This document shows, in pieces, positions 41,992 to 50,245 of a DNA stretch of 64,000 nucleotides. Below the pieces are notes generated by a model. That model was not told the DNA's origin and searched no databases. It saw nothing but the letters and a program-made list of their open reading frames with translations. This stretch comes from CAVVPY01 sp963750295 (GTDB lineage: Bacteria > Actinomycetota > Actinomycetes > Mycobacteriales > Jatrophihabitantaceae). A program made the position numbers and the translations under genes. Position 1 is the stretch's first letter. Every line of letters starts with the position of its first letter. The stretch is from assembly GCA_963750295.1 (NCBI GenBank), contig CAVVPY010000001.1:1984001-2048000 (forward strand), in the 5' to 3' direction.

Positions 41992-43073
41992 AGCAACACG
42001 ACTGAACGCAACACGTCACCACGGCTCATCGCGGCGAAGGCCTGCTCGACATCGTCGAGCGCGATCGTCTCGCTGACGAAGTTCTCCAGTGGCAGCCGAC
42101 CCTGCAGGTGCAGGTCGACGAGCATCGGGAAGTCGCGCGAGGGCAGGCAGTCGCCGTACCACGACGACTTCAGCGCGCCGCCGCGAGCGAAGAAGTCCAG
42201 CAGCGGCAGGTCCAGTCGCATCTGCGGCGTCGGTACCCCGACCAGCACGACGGTGCCGGCGAGATCGCGCGCGTAGAACGCCTGCTCGTACGTCTCGGGA
42301 CGGCCTACCGCCTCCACGACGACGTCCGCACCGTTGCCGCCGGTCAGCGCCCGGATCGCCTCGACCGGGTCGGACGTGCTCGAGTTGACCGTGTGCGTGG
42401 CGCCCAGGTCGGTCGCCGTCGCGAGCTTGCGGTCGTCGATGTCGACGGCGATGATCATCGCGGCTCCGGCCAGCCGGGCTCCGGCGATTGCCGCGCAGCC
42501 GACACCACCGCAGCCGATGACCGCAACCGAGTCGCCACGGCCGACCCCGCCGGTGTTGATCACCGCGCCGAGCCCGGCCATCACCCCGCAGCCGAGCAGG
42601 CCGGCCACCTCCGGGCGCACCGCAGCATCGACCTTGGTGCATTGACCCGAATGCACCAGCGTCTTCTCGGCGAAGGCCCCGATGCCGAGCGCGGGCGACA
42701 GCGGCGTCCCGTCGGCCAGGGTCATCGGCTGCGACGCGTTGTGCGTGTCGAAGCAGTACCAGGGCCGGCCACGGCGGCAGGCGCGGCACTGCCCGCACAC
42801 CGCTCGCCAGTTCAGGATGACGAAATCGCCCGGCGCGACGTCGGCGACGCCGTCCCCGACCGACTCGACCACACCGGCCGCCTCGTGACCGAGCAGGAAC
42901 GGGAACTCGTCGTTGATCCCGCCTTCGCGGTAGTGCAGGTCGGTGTGGCAGACACCGCACGCCTGGACCGCGACCAGCACCTCCCCCGGGCCCGGGTCGG
43001 GCACCAGGATCGTCTGCACCTGCACCGGCTCGCCCTTGGCGAGACTGACCACCCCGCGCACCTCATGCGTCAT
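41988..43073 (-). CDS. mscR: S-(hydroxymethyl)mycothiol dehydrogenase
   Basis: A 361-residue zinc alcohol dehydrogenase that oxidises the formaldehyde-mycothiol adduct. The catalytic zinc site is QACGVCHTDLHYREGG and LLGHEAAGVVESVG, the structural zinc site CGQCRACRRGRPWYC, and the NAD fold VAVIGCGGVGCAAIAGARLA. These features and DTHNASQPMTLADG are typical of the mycothiol-dependent class. Mycothiol dependence marks an actinobacterium. ATG 43073 has only a weak ribosome site. Confidence 0.9.
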   Translation of the reverse strand: MTHEVRGVVSLAKGEPVQVQTILVPDPGPGEVLVAVQACGVCHTDLHYREGGINDEFPFLLGHEAAGVVESVGDGVADVAPGDFVILNWRAVCGQCRACRRGRPWYCFDTHNASQPMTLADGTPLSPALGIGAFAEKTLVHSGQCTKVDAAVRPEVAGLLGCGVMAGLGAVINTGGVGRGDSVAVIGCGGVGCAAIAGARLAGAAMIIAVDIDDRKLATATDLGATHTVNSSTSDPVEAIRALTGGNGADVVVEAVGRPETYEQAFYARDLAGTVVLVGVPTPQMRLDLPLLDFFARGGALKSSWYGDCLPSRDFPMLVDLHLQGRLPLENFVSETIALDDVEQAFAAMSRGDVLRSVVLL

Positions 43074-43133
43074 GACCCGATCATGCCGTCCGACGCCGGG
43101 CGGGTCGATGCGGGTATAGCCAACGCGACACAC

Positions 43134-43147
43134 TGAGTAGGTACTCA
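43134..43147. promoter_or_regulatory. Palindromic operator candidate
   Basis: TGAGTA-GG-TACTCA, perfect six-base arms, between the divergent mscR and reductase genes, about 30 bases before ATG 43176 with its GGAGGA ribosome site. A TetR- or GntR-type binding site is possible. Confidence 0.4.
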
Positions 43148-43175
43148 ATGCGCACCACCGATCCGGAGGACCGAG

Positions 43176-44405
43176 ATGCCCGACCAGTCCGCAGACATCG
43201 TCGTCGTCGGTGGCGGCCTCGCCGCCGCCAAGACCGTGGAAGCATTGCGCGAGAAGGGCTTCGACGGCTCGATCACGATCGTGGCGAGCGAGCAGCGATT
43301 GCCGTACGAGCGCCCGCCGATCTCCAAGGGTTACCTCGCGGGCAAGGCCGCCTTCGACGACGCCGTCGTGCATCCCCAGTCGTGGTACGACGAGCACGAC
43401 ATCGACCTGCGCCTGGGGGCCACGGCGACCGAACTCGACATCGAGGGTAAGCAACTCACCCTCGCGGACGGGACGACGCTCGGGTACGGCCGGCTCGTCC
43501 TCGCCACCGGCGCCTCGGCGCGGCTCATCGGCGTACCGGGCGCGGTGGCCGAAGGCGTCCTCTACCTGCGGACCGCGGACGACGCCGACGCGATCCGGGC
43601 GCACTTCGGCAGCGGCAAGCGCGTCGTGGTCGTGGGCGGGGGCTGGATCGGGCTCGAGGTCGCGGCCGCGGCGCGCGGCGCCGGGACCGACGTGACACTG
43701 ATCGAGAGTGCCGAGGTGCCGCTGCTCGGCGTGCTGGGCCCGGAGATGGGCAAGGTGTTCGCGCAGTTGCACCGCGACCACGACGTCGACCTGCGACTAG
43801 GCCTCGGCGTCCAGGAGTTCCTCAGCAGCGAAGGCCGCGTCGTCGGTGTCGTGCTGTCGGACGGGTCGCGAGTCGATGCGGACGCCGTCGTCGTGGGTAT
43901 CGGTGTCGTCCCCAACGTCGACCTCGCGCTGGGCACCGGCCTGACCATCGACAACGGCGTGCTCGTCGACGCCTCGCTGCGCACGAGCGACCCGAACGTC
44001 TACGCCGTCGGGGACGTGGCCAACCACCAGCACCCGCTGCTCGGCCGCATCCGCGTCGAGCACTGGGCCAACGCGCTCAACCAACCCGCCGTCGCCGCCG
44101 CCGCGATCATGGGCGAGACGGTCGAGTACGACCGGCTGCCCTACTTCTTCAGCGACCAGTACGACCTGGGCATGGAATACGTCGGCTACGCGAGCAGCGA
44201 CTCGTACGAGCGGGTCGTCGTCCGCGGCAGCCTCGAGAACCGCAAGTTCGTGGCGTTCTGGGTCGACTCCGAGAGCCGGGTCAGGGCGGTCATGAACGTC
44301 AACATCTGGGACGTCGTGGACGCGGTACGCCCGCTGATCGCCGAGGGACGGCCGGTCGATCCCGATCGGCTCGCCGACGCCTCGATCGCCTACGACAAGC
44401 TCTGA
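43176..44405 (+). CDS. FAD-dependent ferredoxin reductase (rhodocoxin-reductase type)
   Basis: A 409-residue pyridine-nucleotide disulphide oxidoreductase: ADIVVVGGGLAAAKTVEALR (FAD), YERPPISKGYLAGKAAFDDA, LVLATGASARLIGVPG, RVVVVGGGWIGLEVAAAARG (NAD), NVYAVGDVANHQHPLLGRIR then VEHWANALNQP. These are hallmarks of reductases that pass electrons to small ferredoxins for P450s or Rieske oxygenases. GGAGGA precedes ATG 43176. No ferredoxin is adjacent; one Rieske protein lies at 61.9 kb. Confidence 0.9.
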   Translation: MPDQSADIVVVGGGLAAAKTVEALREKGFDGSITIVASEQRLPYERPPISKGYLAGKAAFDDAVVHPQSWYDEHDIDLRLGATATELDIEGKQLTLADGTTLGYGRLVLATGASARLIGVPGAVAEGVLYLRTADDADAIRAHFGSGKRVVVVGGGWIGLEVAAAARGAGTDVTLIESAEVPLLGVLGPEMGKVFAQLHRDHDVDLRLGLGVQEFLSSEGRVVGVVLSDGSRVDADAVVVGIGVVPNVDLALGTGLTIDNGVLVDASLRTSDPNVYAVGDVANHQHPLLGRIRVEHWANALNQPAVAAAAIMGETVEYDRLPYFFSDQYDLGMEYVGYASSDSYERVVVRGSLENRKFVAFWVDSESRVRAVMNVNIWDVVDAVRPLIAEGRPVDPDRLADASIAYDKL

Positions 44406-44450
44406 CGCGCGCTGATTGCATCTGGCTGCGCCGAAGCGGACGCTGGGTGA

Positions 44451-45194
44451 ATGGCGCGCAGGCAGGATAGTGAGCCACCTGCCGATCTCGCGCGCGACGA
44501 AGAGTTGCTCGACCTGCGGCCGAAGTGGCAGCCGCCGAACTGGCTCGCCTCGGTAGCGGGACCGCTCGTTCGTGCCGCGGGAGCGGTCGTCGCGGGCGCG
44601 GTGGTCGTGTTCGCGCTCACGGTGCAGTCGGGCTCGGACCACCCGCCGGTCGCGTCCCCCGCGGCATCCGAGCAGGCGGGCCAGCCGGGACCCCCGATCT
44701 CGAGCCCGTTCCCGACCACCCTGCGCGGGCAGATGCTGCTCGAGATCTACCAGCGGGCCCATGACCCGTCCTCGGCGGTCAGCTTCATCCGGTCGGACAC
44801 CTCGGCGTCGGCTTGCCAGTACGTCCCGGCGGCCACCTCGCCGAAGGCCAGGGCAGCGGCAGCGCTGAAGCGCGCCCTGATCAACTTCGCCCTGCTGGAC
44901 ACCGCGCAGACCATCGACAAGTTCGGCGGCCTGTGCAGCCTCGAGGTGCGGGCGCAGGACAGCGCCGGGACCGTCGCCGTCCTGCGGATCACCTCGCCGG
45001 TCGAGCACCAGGCCCGGGTCACCGCCCGCACCGACGACGGCGCAGCCAGTTCGGCCGGGACGACGACGCAGTTCGTCCGCGTCACCCACCGCGAGGGGTG
45101 GGCGGTCATGGTCGGGACGAGCGGACCCACCGGTGACGAGGTGCAGCGCTCGGTGCTCAGCCGACTTGCCGCCAACCGCAGCCTGCTCTGGTGA
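44451..45194 (+). CDS. Single-pass membrane protein of unknown function
   Basis: A 247-residue protein. A charged cytoplasmic start with DEELLDLRPKWQPPNWLA precedes one transmembrane helix (about 36-58, GPLVRAAGAVVAGAVVVFAL), a Pro/Ser linker and an extracytoplasmic domain (about 90-247; TTLRGQMLLEIYQRAHDPSS, ACQYVP, FGGLCSLEVRA). No family recognised. Its 3' end overlaps the sirtuin gene by 38 bases on opposite strands. Confidence 0.65.
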   Translation: MARRQDSEPPADLARDEELLDLRPKWQPPNWLASVAGPLVRAAGAVVAGAVVVFALTVQSGSDHPPVASPAASEQAGQPGPPISSPFPTTLRGQMLLEIYQRAHDPSSAVSFIRSDTSASACQYVPAATSPKARAAAALKRALINFALLDTAQTIDKFGGLCSLEVRAQDSAGTVAVLRITSPVEHQARVTARTDDGAASSAGTTTQFVRVTHREGWAVMVGTSGPTGDEVQRSVLSRLAANRSLLW

Positions 45195-46008
45195 CCAGTT
45201 CGGGAAGGACGTCGCCCAGCGCGGCGTCCACCCGTACGGCCGCGAACTCGTCCCCCCGCGTCCCGCCGCGGTTCACGATCGCGACCGGCGTGCCGAGCTT
45301 GGCCGCGCGCCGCACGAACCGCAGCCCGGACATCACGGTCAGCGACGAGCCGAGAACGAGCAGTGCGGACGCCGACGCGACCAGCTCGTAACAGCGATCG
45401 ACGCGCTCGCGCGGGACGTTCTCGCCGAAGAACACGACGTCGGGTTTGACGAGATCGCCGTGGCACAGGATGCAGCGGACCATGCGGAACTGCTCGAGGT
45501 CCGCATCGTCGAGCTCGGCGTCGCCGTCCGGGTTGATCTCGGCCACATGGGCGTCGAAGTTCGGGTTGGCGGCCCGTAGCCGCGCGTCAAGTGCCAGCCG
45601 CGCCTCGCGGGTGCCGCAGCCGAGACAGACGACGCGGTCGAGTCCGCCGTGCAGCTCGATCACCCCGGCCGCGCCACCGGCCTGGTGCAGGCCGTCCACG
45701 TTCTGGGTGACGATCCCGCACAGGCGGCCGCCGCGCTGGAGCTCGGCGACCGCCAGGTGCCCCGCGTTGGGCCGGGCGTCGGCGATCTGCCGCCAGCCGA
45801 GATAGCTACGCGCCCAGTACCGGTGCCGGGCGAGCGGGTCGCCGACGAAGCTCTGATAGGTCATCGGCGCGCGGCGGCGCAGGGCGCCGCTCGGCCCGCG
45901 GTAGTCCGGGATGCCCGACTCGGTCGACAGGCCCGCGCCGGACAGCACCAGCACGTCGCCGCCCTCGACGAGGCCACAGAGCTGGTCGAATCCGGTCGCG
46001 GTGCTCAC
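45157..46008 (-). CDS. Sir2-family NAD-dependent deacylase
   Basis: A 283-residue sirtuin: VLVLSGAGLSTESGIPDYRG, RPNAGHLAVAEL, VTQNVDGLHQAGGA, the active-site His in VIELHGGL, zinc cysteines CLGCG and CILC, and FFGENVPRERVDRCYELV, LGSSLTVMSGLRFV. It resembles the SIRT4-like/class II group. GTG 46008 is used; the nearby ATG is closed by a stop after two codons. The 3' end overlaps the opposing membrane-protein gene. Confidence 0.9.
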   Translation of the reverse strand: MSTATGFDQLCGLVEGGDVLVLSGAGLSTESGIPDYRGPSGALRRRAPMTYQSFVGDPLARHRYWARSYLGWRQIADARPNAGHLAVAELQRGGRLCGIVTQNVDGLHQAGGAAGVIELHGGLDRVVCLGCGTREARLALDARLRAANPNFDAHVAEINPDGDAELDDADLEQFRMVRCILCHGDLVKPDVVFFGENVPRERVDRCYELVASASALLVLGSSLTVMSGLRFVRRAAKLGTPVAIVNRGGTRGDEFAAVRVDAALGDVLPELVTRAGCGWRQVG

Positions 46009-46061
46009 CGGTCCATGGTGCCGCGCCGCCGCCCAGCGCGGCACCACCGCGCTGGTGCGGG

Positions 46062-47192
46062 TCAGCTGCCGAACGCGCGGGCGATGTCGGCCTCGGTGAG
46101 CCCGAAGTCGGCCAGGGCGTAGTGGTGCGACCGGCCGCGGTGCACCGACCGGCCCGACAGGGTGGCTGCGGCGACCGCTGCCCGTGACCCGTCGCTGAGC
46201 GGCAGCCCGAAATGGTCGTACACGCCGCACACCGTCCCGAACGGATCGGCGACGAACTCGCGGTAGTCGACGTCGAGGAACTGGGCCGGGTCGTGCCGCG
46301 CGCGGGCGGCGTCGAACGCGGCAGCGCCGCGCGGCCAGAGTTCGAGCTGGTCTCGGCCGATGACCTCGCCGACGAACAGGTCCGACTGCCCCGAGCTCGC
46401 CTGCGCGCTCAGGCTGCAGCTGGACGCGATCGCCGTCCCGGGGTGGCGATGGGTTCGGACGATCAGCGCGTCCGGGTAGGTGGCGAGCAGCGCGTCCAGC
46501 GCGAACAGGTGCGACGGGTTCTTCAGCACCCAGCGCCGATCGGGATCGTTCGCGCCGATCAGCGCCAGATTGCGGCGGTGTCGTTCGTAGGCCGGTCGCC
46601 AGTCCTGGCCGGCCAGCCACGCGGAGTAGCCCGGGATGTGCGCGAGGCTCTCGTACGAGATCGACATGAGCGACTGGCGCAGCAGCCACCAGCACTCCTC
46701 GACCGAGTCCGCGCTCATGTAGTGGACGCCGGCAAACTCCGGGTTCGTCTCGTGGAAGCGGTCGTAACCGGCCTGGATGTGCTGGTAGAGCGGGTTGTCG
46801 CCCCACGACTCGCGCGGCGGTCGCGGCTGGGGCACCTCGGCGAGCCAGAGTTCGAGGCCCTGGTGGCGCGGATCGGCGCACAGCAGGCGGTGCAGTGCGG
46901 TCGTCCCGGTACGCGGCAGGCCGACCACGAACACGGGACGCTCGATGGGGGCGGGCTCGGGGTGCTGCGCGAACGCCGCCTCGCTGAGCAGCCTGGCGAC
47001 GAGCGCGCCACGCAGTTCGGCGCGCTTGACCTTGTTGCCGAGCGGGGTGAGCCGCTCGTCGTGGGCGTAGGAGTTGAGCAGGACGGCCAGCGGTTCGAGA
47101 TACTCGTCGGTCCCGAAGTCCTCGAGCCCGGTCAGCCTCGTCGCCGAGGCGTGCAGGTCCTCGACGGTGCCGACCGTGGCGCGGGCGCTAAT
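46062..47192 (-). CDS. Sulfotransferase family protein (Rv3529c-like)
   Basis: A 376-residue protein of the Sulfotransfer_3 type: PVFVVGLPRTGTTALHRLLC is the PAPS 5'-phosphosulfate loop (near residue 90), HKNPSH-like VLKNPSHLFALDALLATYP and IVRTHRHPGTAIASSCSL the 3'-phosphate region. No ATG, GTG or TTG lies in frame near the expected N-terminus; ATT 47192, seven bases after GGGGAG and overlapping the SDR stop, fits the alignment (ISARATVGTVEDLHASA). Third gene of the KstR-type operon; the acceptor is unknown, perhaps a sterol-derived lipid. Confidence 0.8.
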   Translation of the reverse strand: MSARATVGTVEDLHASATRLTGLEDFGTDEYLEPLAVLLNSYAHDERLTPLGNKVKRAELRGALVARLLSEAAFAQHPEPAPIERPVFVVGLPRTGTTALHRLLCADPRHQGLELWLAEVPQPRPPRESWGDNPLYQHIQAGYDRFHETNPEFAGVHYMSADSVEECWWLLRQSLMSISYESLAHIPGYSAWLAGQDWRPAYERHRRNLALIGANDPDRRWVLKNPSHLFALDALLATYPDALIVRTHRHPGTAIASSCSLSAQASSGQSDLFVGEVIGRDQLELWPRGAAAFDAARARHDPAQFLDVDYREFVADPFGTVCGVYDHFGLPLSDGSRAAVAAATLSGRSVHRGRSHHYALADFGLTEADIARAFGS

Positions 47193-47967
47193 GGTGGTAC
47201 TCCCCGCAATTGACGTCGAGGCAGTGCCCGGTGATCCCACGCGAGAGGGCAGAGCACATGAACACCACGGCGTCGGCGATCTCGTCCGGGACGGGTAACC
47301 GGCGCAGGTCGATCGTCGCGGCGATCTCGTCGTAGACCTGCTGCGCCTCGATGCCACGCTGCTTGGCCTGCCAGCCGAAATAGGCCTTGAGGACGTCGGC
47401 CCAGATCCACCCCGGCGCCACCGAGTTGACCCTGATCCCGGACGGTCCGAGTTCGGTGGCCAGTGACTGCGCGAGCGCGAGCAGCGCCGCCTTGGTCATC
47501 TTGTAGGCCCCGTAGGGCTGGCTCGAATGCCGCAGTACCGACGAGTTGATCATCACGACTGCGCCGGCGGAGTCCTGCAGCGCCGGGACGAACAGCCGGG
47601 TCAGCCGCAGCGCCGCGAACACGTTGGTCTCGAAGCCCCGCCGGGCCTGGTCGAAGTCGACGGTGCGCAGCGGGCCGAGCGGTGGGATCGCGAAGGCGTT
47701 GTTCACCAGCGCGTCCACCCGGCCGTACTCGGCCAGCGCGGCCTGCACGAGCCGCTCGGCCGCCGCGTCGTCGTCGATGTCGGTCGGCACCACGAGCGCG
47801 CGGCGGCCGAGGCGCCGGACGTCCTCGGCGACCTCGAGCAGCCGAGACTCGGTCCGCGAGGCCAGGACCAGGTCGGCGCCGGCTTTGGCACACTGCTCGG
47901 CGATCGCCCTACCGAGCCCCGGGCCGACGCCGGACACGACGACGACCTTCGCCTCGAGCAGCGTCAT
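47188..47967 (-). CDS. Short-chain dehydrogenase (Rv3530c-like)
   Basis: A 259-residue SDR: VVVVSGVGPGLGRAIAEQCA (cofactor motif), ALVNNAF, the catalytic Ser in MINSSVLRHSS, YGAYKMTKAALLALAQSLAT (Tyr-x3-Lys), IRVNSVAPGWIW, GITGHCLDVNCGEYHH. The middle gene of a three-gene operon (DUF1214, SDR, sulfotransferase) that has the order of mycobacterial Rv3531c-Rv3530c-Rv3529c. The ATG overlaps the upstream stop (ATGA), and its own stop overlaps the sulfotransferase start. Confidence 0.9.
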   Translation of the reverse strand: MTLLEAKVVVVSGVGPGLGRAIAEQCAKAGADLVLASRTESRLLEVAEDVRRLGRRALVVPTDIDDDAAAERLVQAALAEYGRVDALVNNAFAIPPLGPLRTVDFDQARRGFETNVFAALRLTRLFVPALQDSAGAVVMINSSVLRHSSQPYGAYKMTKAALLALAQSLATELGPSGIRVNSVAPGWIWADVLKAYFGWQAKQRGIEAQQVYDEIAATIDLRRLPVPDEIADAVVFMCSALSRGITGHCLDVNCGEYHH

Positions 47968-49127
47968 CCCAACATCCGATCCGCGACGGCAGCCTGGCGC
48001 GCAGCGATGCGGGCGCGCCACTGCTCGGGCGTCACCGACTGGTCGTAGGGCAGCCGCTCGGCGACCGAGGCGAAGGGCACCACCTCGACGACCGGACCGT
48101 CCACAGCCGTGAACGAGCGGGCCGTGCGCTGCCAGCGGATCTGCAGGTAGCCACGCCCGTGCCCGGTGCACTCCAGCCAGTTCGTGACGCCCGGGTCCCT
48201 CTGGCTGACGACGAAGCGCAACATGCCGTCCGGGTCGTGGCGGGCCTGGTCGGCGGTGAGCGAGGTCTGGTGGTTGGCGAAGTCCATCGACAGGTACCAC
48301 ATGGTCCCGAGTTGGAACCCCTGATACGGCGCGTCCGAGGCGGGGACGGTGACCACCAGCGCCTGATCCTCGGGCAGGTCGTAGTGCCCGGCCGAGGAGT
48401 ACTGGGTCGCCAGCCCCCCCGGCGTCAGCCGCGGCTCGGTCATCGTGTTGACCGGCAGCTTCAGGTAGAACCACTCGGGGAAGGCCAGGAAGGTCTTGAG
48501 CTGCCCGACCAGCGACCGCGCGGCCGCTGCGTAGCGCTTGGTCGGCAGGTCTGCCGCCGGTGGCGGCGGCGCCGTCCCGACGCGGTCGGCCCGCGCGATG
48601 CGCAACGTCCCCGGCGTCGCGGTCCAGTCGCTGGACACCTCTCGGGCCAGCAGCATCGAGGCGCCGGCGCCGAGCACGAAGTGGTTGCGGCCGGCCCCGG
48701 GACGTGCCGGGCCGAAGCTCAGCTCGAACGAGCCGTCGGCGGCGATGTCGATGTCACGGTCGTCGAAGGCGCTCAGGCTGTCCGGGACGTCGGCCGGGGT
48801 GTAGTCGCCGTTGAGGATCTGGAAGCTGAGGTCGGTGGTCGTCCCGCGCCGGCCGGTCACGACATACTCGGCGTCGTCGCGGATGCGTGCGGAGAAGTAC
48901 AGCGTGTCCGGGTTGTCGAGGCCGACCTTCGTGTACGGCGTGGCCGAGCGGACGAAGTACGGGTAGTCGCGGTCGTAGGCCCACGCCGACGAGATCGCCT
49001 GCCGGATCAGCCCGGCGAGGTAGTCGTAGCCCTCGCGCAGGTCCTGCTCGTCGCGGACGTGCGGCGCTGAGGTGACCAGGTGCTCGCCTGCCACGATCGC
49101 GGCCGCCAGCGGGTCGGTGAGCGGCAC
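47964..49127 (-). CDS. DUF1214/DUF1254-type protein (Rv3531c-like)
   Basis: A 387-residue soluble protein: SSAWAYDRDYPYFVRSATPY, TKVGLDNPDTLYFSARI, LREVSSDW, PLAFPEW-like FLAFPEWFYLKLPVNT, YQGFQLGTMWYLSMDFANHQ and GYLQIRWQR are DUF1214-like features. Its equivalent Rv3531c belongs to the KstR cholesterol regulon. GTG 49127 follows AAGGGGG. A KstR-consensus palindrome lies 44 bases upstream. The biochemical activity is unknown. Confidence 0.8.
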   Translation of the reverse strand: MPLTDPLAAAIVAGEHLVTSAPHVRDEQDLREGYDYLAGLIRQAISSAWAYDRDYPYFVRSATPYTKVGLDNPDTLYFSARIRDDAEYVVTGRRGTTTDLSFQILNGDYTPADVPDSLSAFDDRDIDIAADGSFELSFGPARPGAGRNHFVLGAGASMLLAREVSSDWTATPGTLRIARADRVGTAPPPPAADLPTKRYAAAARSLVGQLKTFLAFPEWFYLKLPVNTMTEPRLTPGGLATQYSSAGHYDLPEDQALVVTVPASDAPYQGFQLGTMWYLSMDFANHQTSLTADQARHDPDGMLRFVVSQRDPGVTNWLECTGHGRGYLQIRWQRTARSFTAVDGPVVEVVPFASVAERLPYDQSVTPEQWRARIAARQAAVADRMLG

Positions 49128-49170
49128 GACACCCCCTTGTCGAAACGTGCTTGTCGAACACGGCGAAAAC

Positions 49171-49184
49171 TAGAACACGTTCCA
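49171..49184. promoter_or_regulatory. KstR operator candidate
   Basis: TAGAACACGTTCCA fits TnnAACnnGTTnnA, the 14-bp KstR motif, and lies just upstream of the Rv3531c-like operon, which KstR controls in mycobacteria. Confidence 0.65.
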
Positions 49185-49333
49185 GTTGCAAGGTAGGCAG
49201 GGCCGCGCGCTTCGTCAAGATGAACCCGTTCGGACGCCCTACGGTCAACGTGGCCCCGATCTCTTGGCAGAATGGGCCGAACCCCCGCACCAGCCGCCCG
49301 TACCAGCCGTAAGAATGAGAGGCCCCGGACCCC

Positions 49334-50245
49334 ATGACGACCACGTACGAGCTCACCGACCTCGCGAAGCTCGAGGCCGAGGCCGTGCACATCATCCGCG
49401 AGGTCGCGGCGACCATCGAGAAGCCGGCCCTGCTGTTCTCGGGCGGCAAGGACTCGGTCGTCATGCTCCACCTGGCCCTCAAGGCGTTCTGGCCCGCGCC
49501 CGTCCCGTTCCCGGTCATGCACGTCGACACCGGCGAGAACTTCGACGAGGTACTCGAGTTCCGCGACCAAACCGTCGCCAAGCACGGGCTGCGGCTGATC
49601 GTGTCCAGCGTCCAGGATGACATCGATGCCGGCCGCGCCACGGAGGACGCCGGCCCCAACGCCAGCCGCAACCGGCTGCAGACCGTGTCGCTGCTGCGCG
49701 GTATCCGCGAGAACCAGTTCGGTGCGGTCTTCGGTGGCGCTCGCCGCGATGAGGAGAAGGCTCGCGCGAAGGAGCGGGTGTTCAGCTTCCGCGACGAGTT
49801 CGGCGCGTGGGACCCCCGCAACCAGCGCCCCGAACTGTGGAACCTCTACAACGGCCGGCACAAGAAGGGCGAGAACATCCGGGTATTCCCGCTGTCCAAC
49901 TGGACCGAGCTGGACATCTGGAACTACATCCGCGACGAGGACATCGAGTTGCCGCACCTGTACTTCGCGCACAGCCGCCAGGTGGTCGAGCGCGACGGGA
50001 TGCTGCTCGCCGTGAACCGCTTCATCCAGCCACGCGAGGGTGAGACGGCCTTCGAGGCGACGGTCCGGTTCCGGACGATCGGTGACGCAACGTGCACCGG
50101 CTGTGTCGAGTCGCACGCCGCCACCCGCGCGGACGTGGCCGACGAGGTTGCCGCCGCCCGCATCACCGAGCGCGGGGCAACGCGCGCCGACGACCGGATC
50201 TCCGAAGCCGGCATGGAAGACCGCAAGAAGGAAGGGTATTTCTAA
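49334..50245 (+). CDS. cysD: Sulfate adenylyltransferase subunit 2
   Basis: A 303-residue adenylyltransferase of the PP-loop type that makes APS from sulfate and ATP. LLFSGGKDSVVMLHLALKAF is the PP-loop (about 34-53); HVDTGENFDEVLEFRD, GARRDEEKARAKERVFSFRD, FPLSNWTELDIWNYI and TCTGCVES follow. The length equals E. coli CysD. Gene start 49334 follows GAGAGG. It is coupled to cysNC by TAATG. Confidence 0.95.
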   Translation: MTTTYELTDLAKLEAEAVHIIREVAATIEKPALLFSGGKDSVVMLHLALKAFWPAPVPFPVMHVDTGENFDEVLEFRDQTVAKHGLRLIVSSVQDDIDAGRATEDAGPNASRNRLQTVSLLRGIRENQFGAVFGGARRDEEKARAKERVFSFRDEFGAWDPRNQRPELWNLYNGRHKKGENIRVFPLSNWTELDIWNYIRDEDIELPHLYFAHSRQVVERDGMLLAVNRFIQPREGETAFEATVRFRTIGDATCTGCVESHAATRADVADEVAAARITERGATRADDRISEAGMEDRKKEGYF

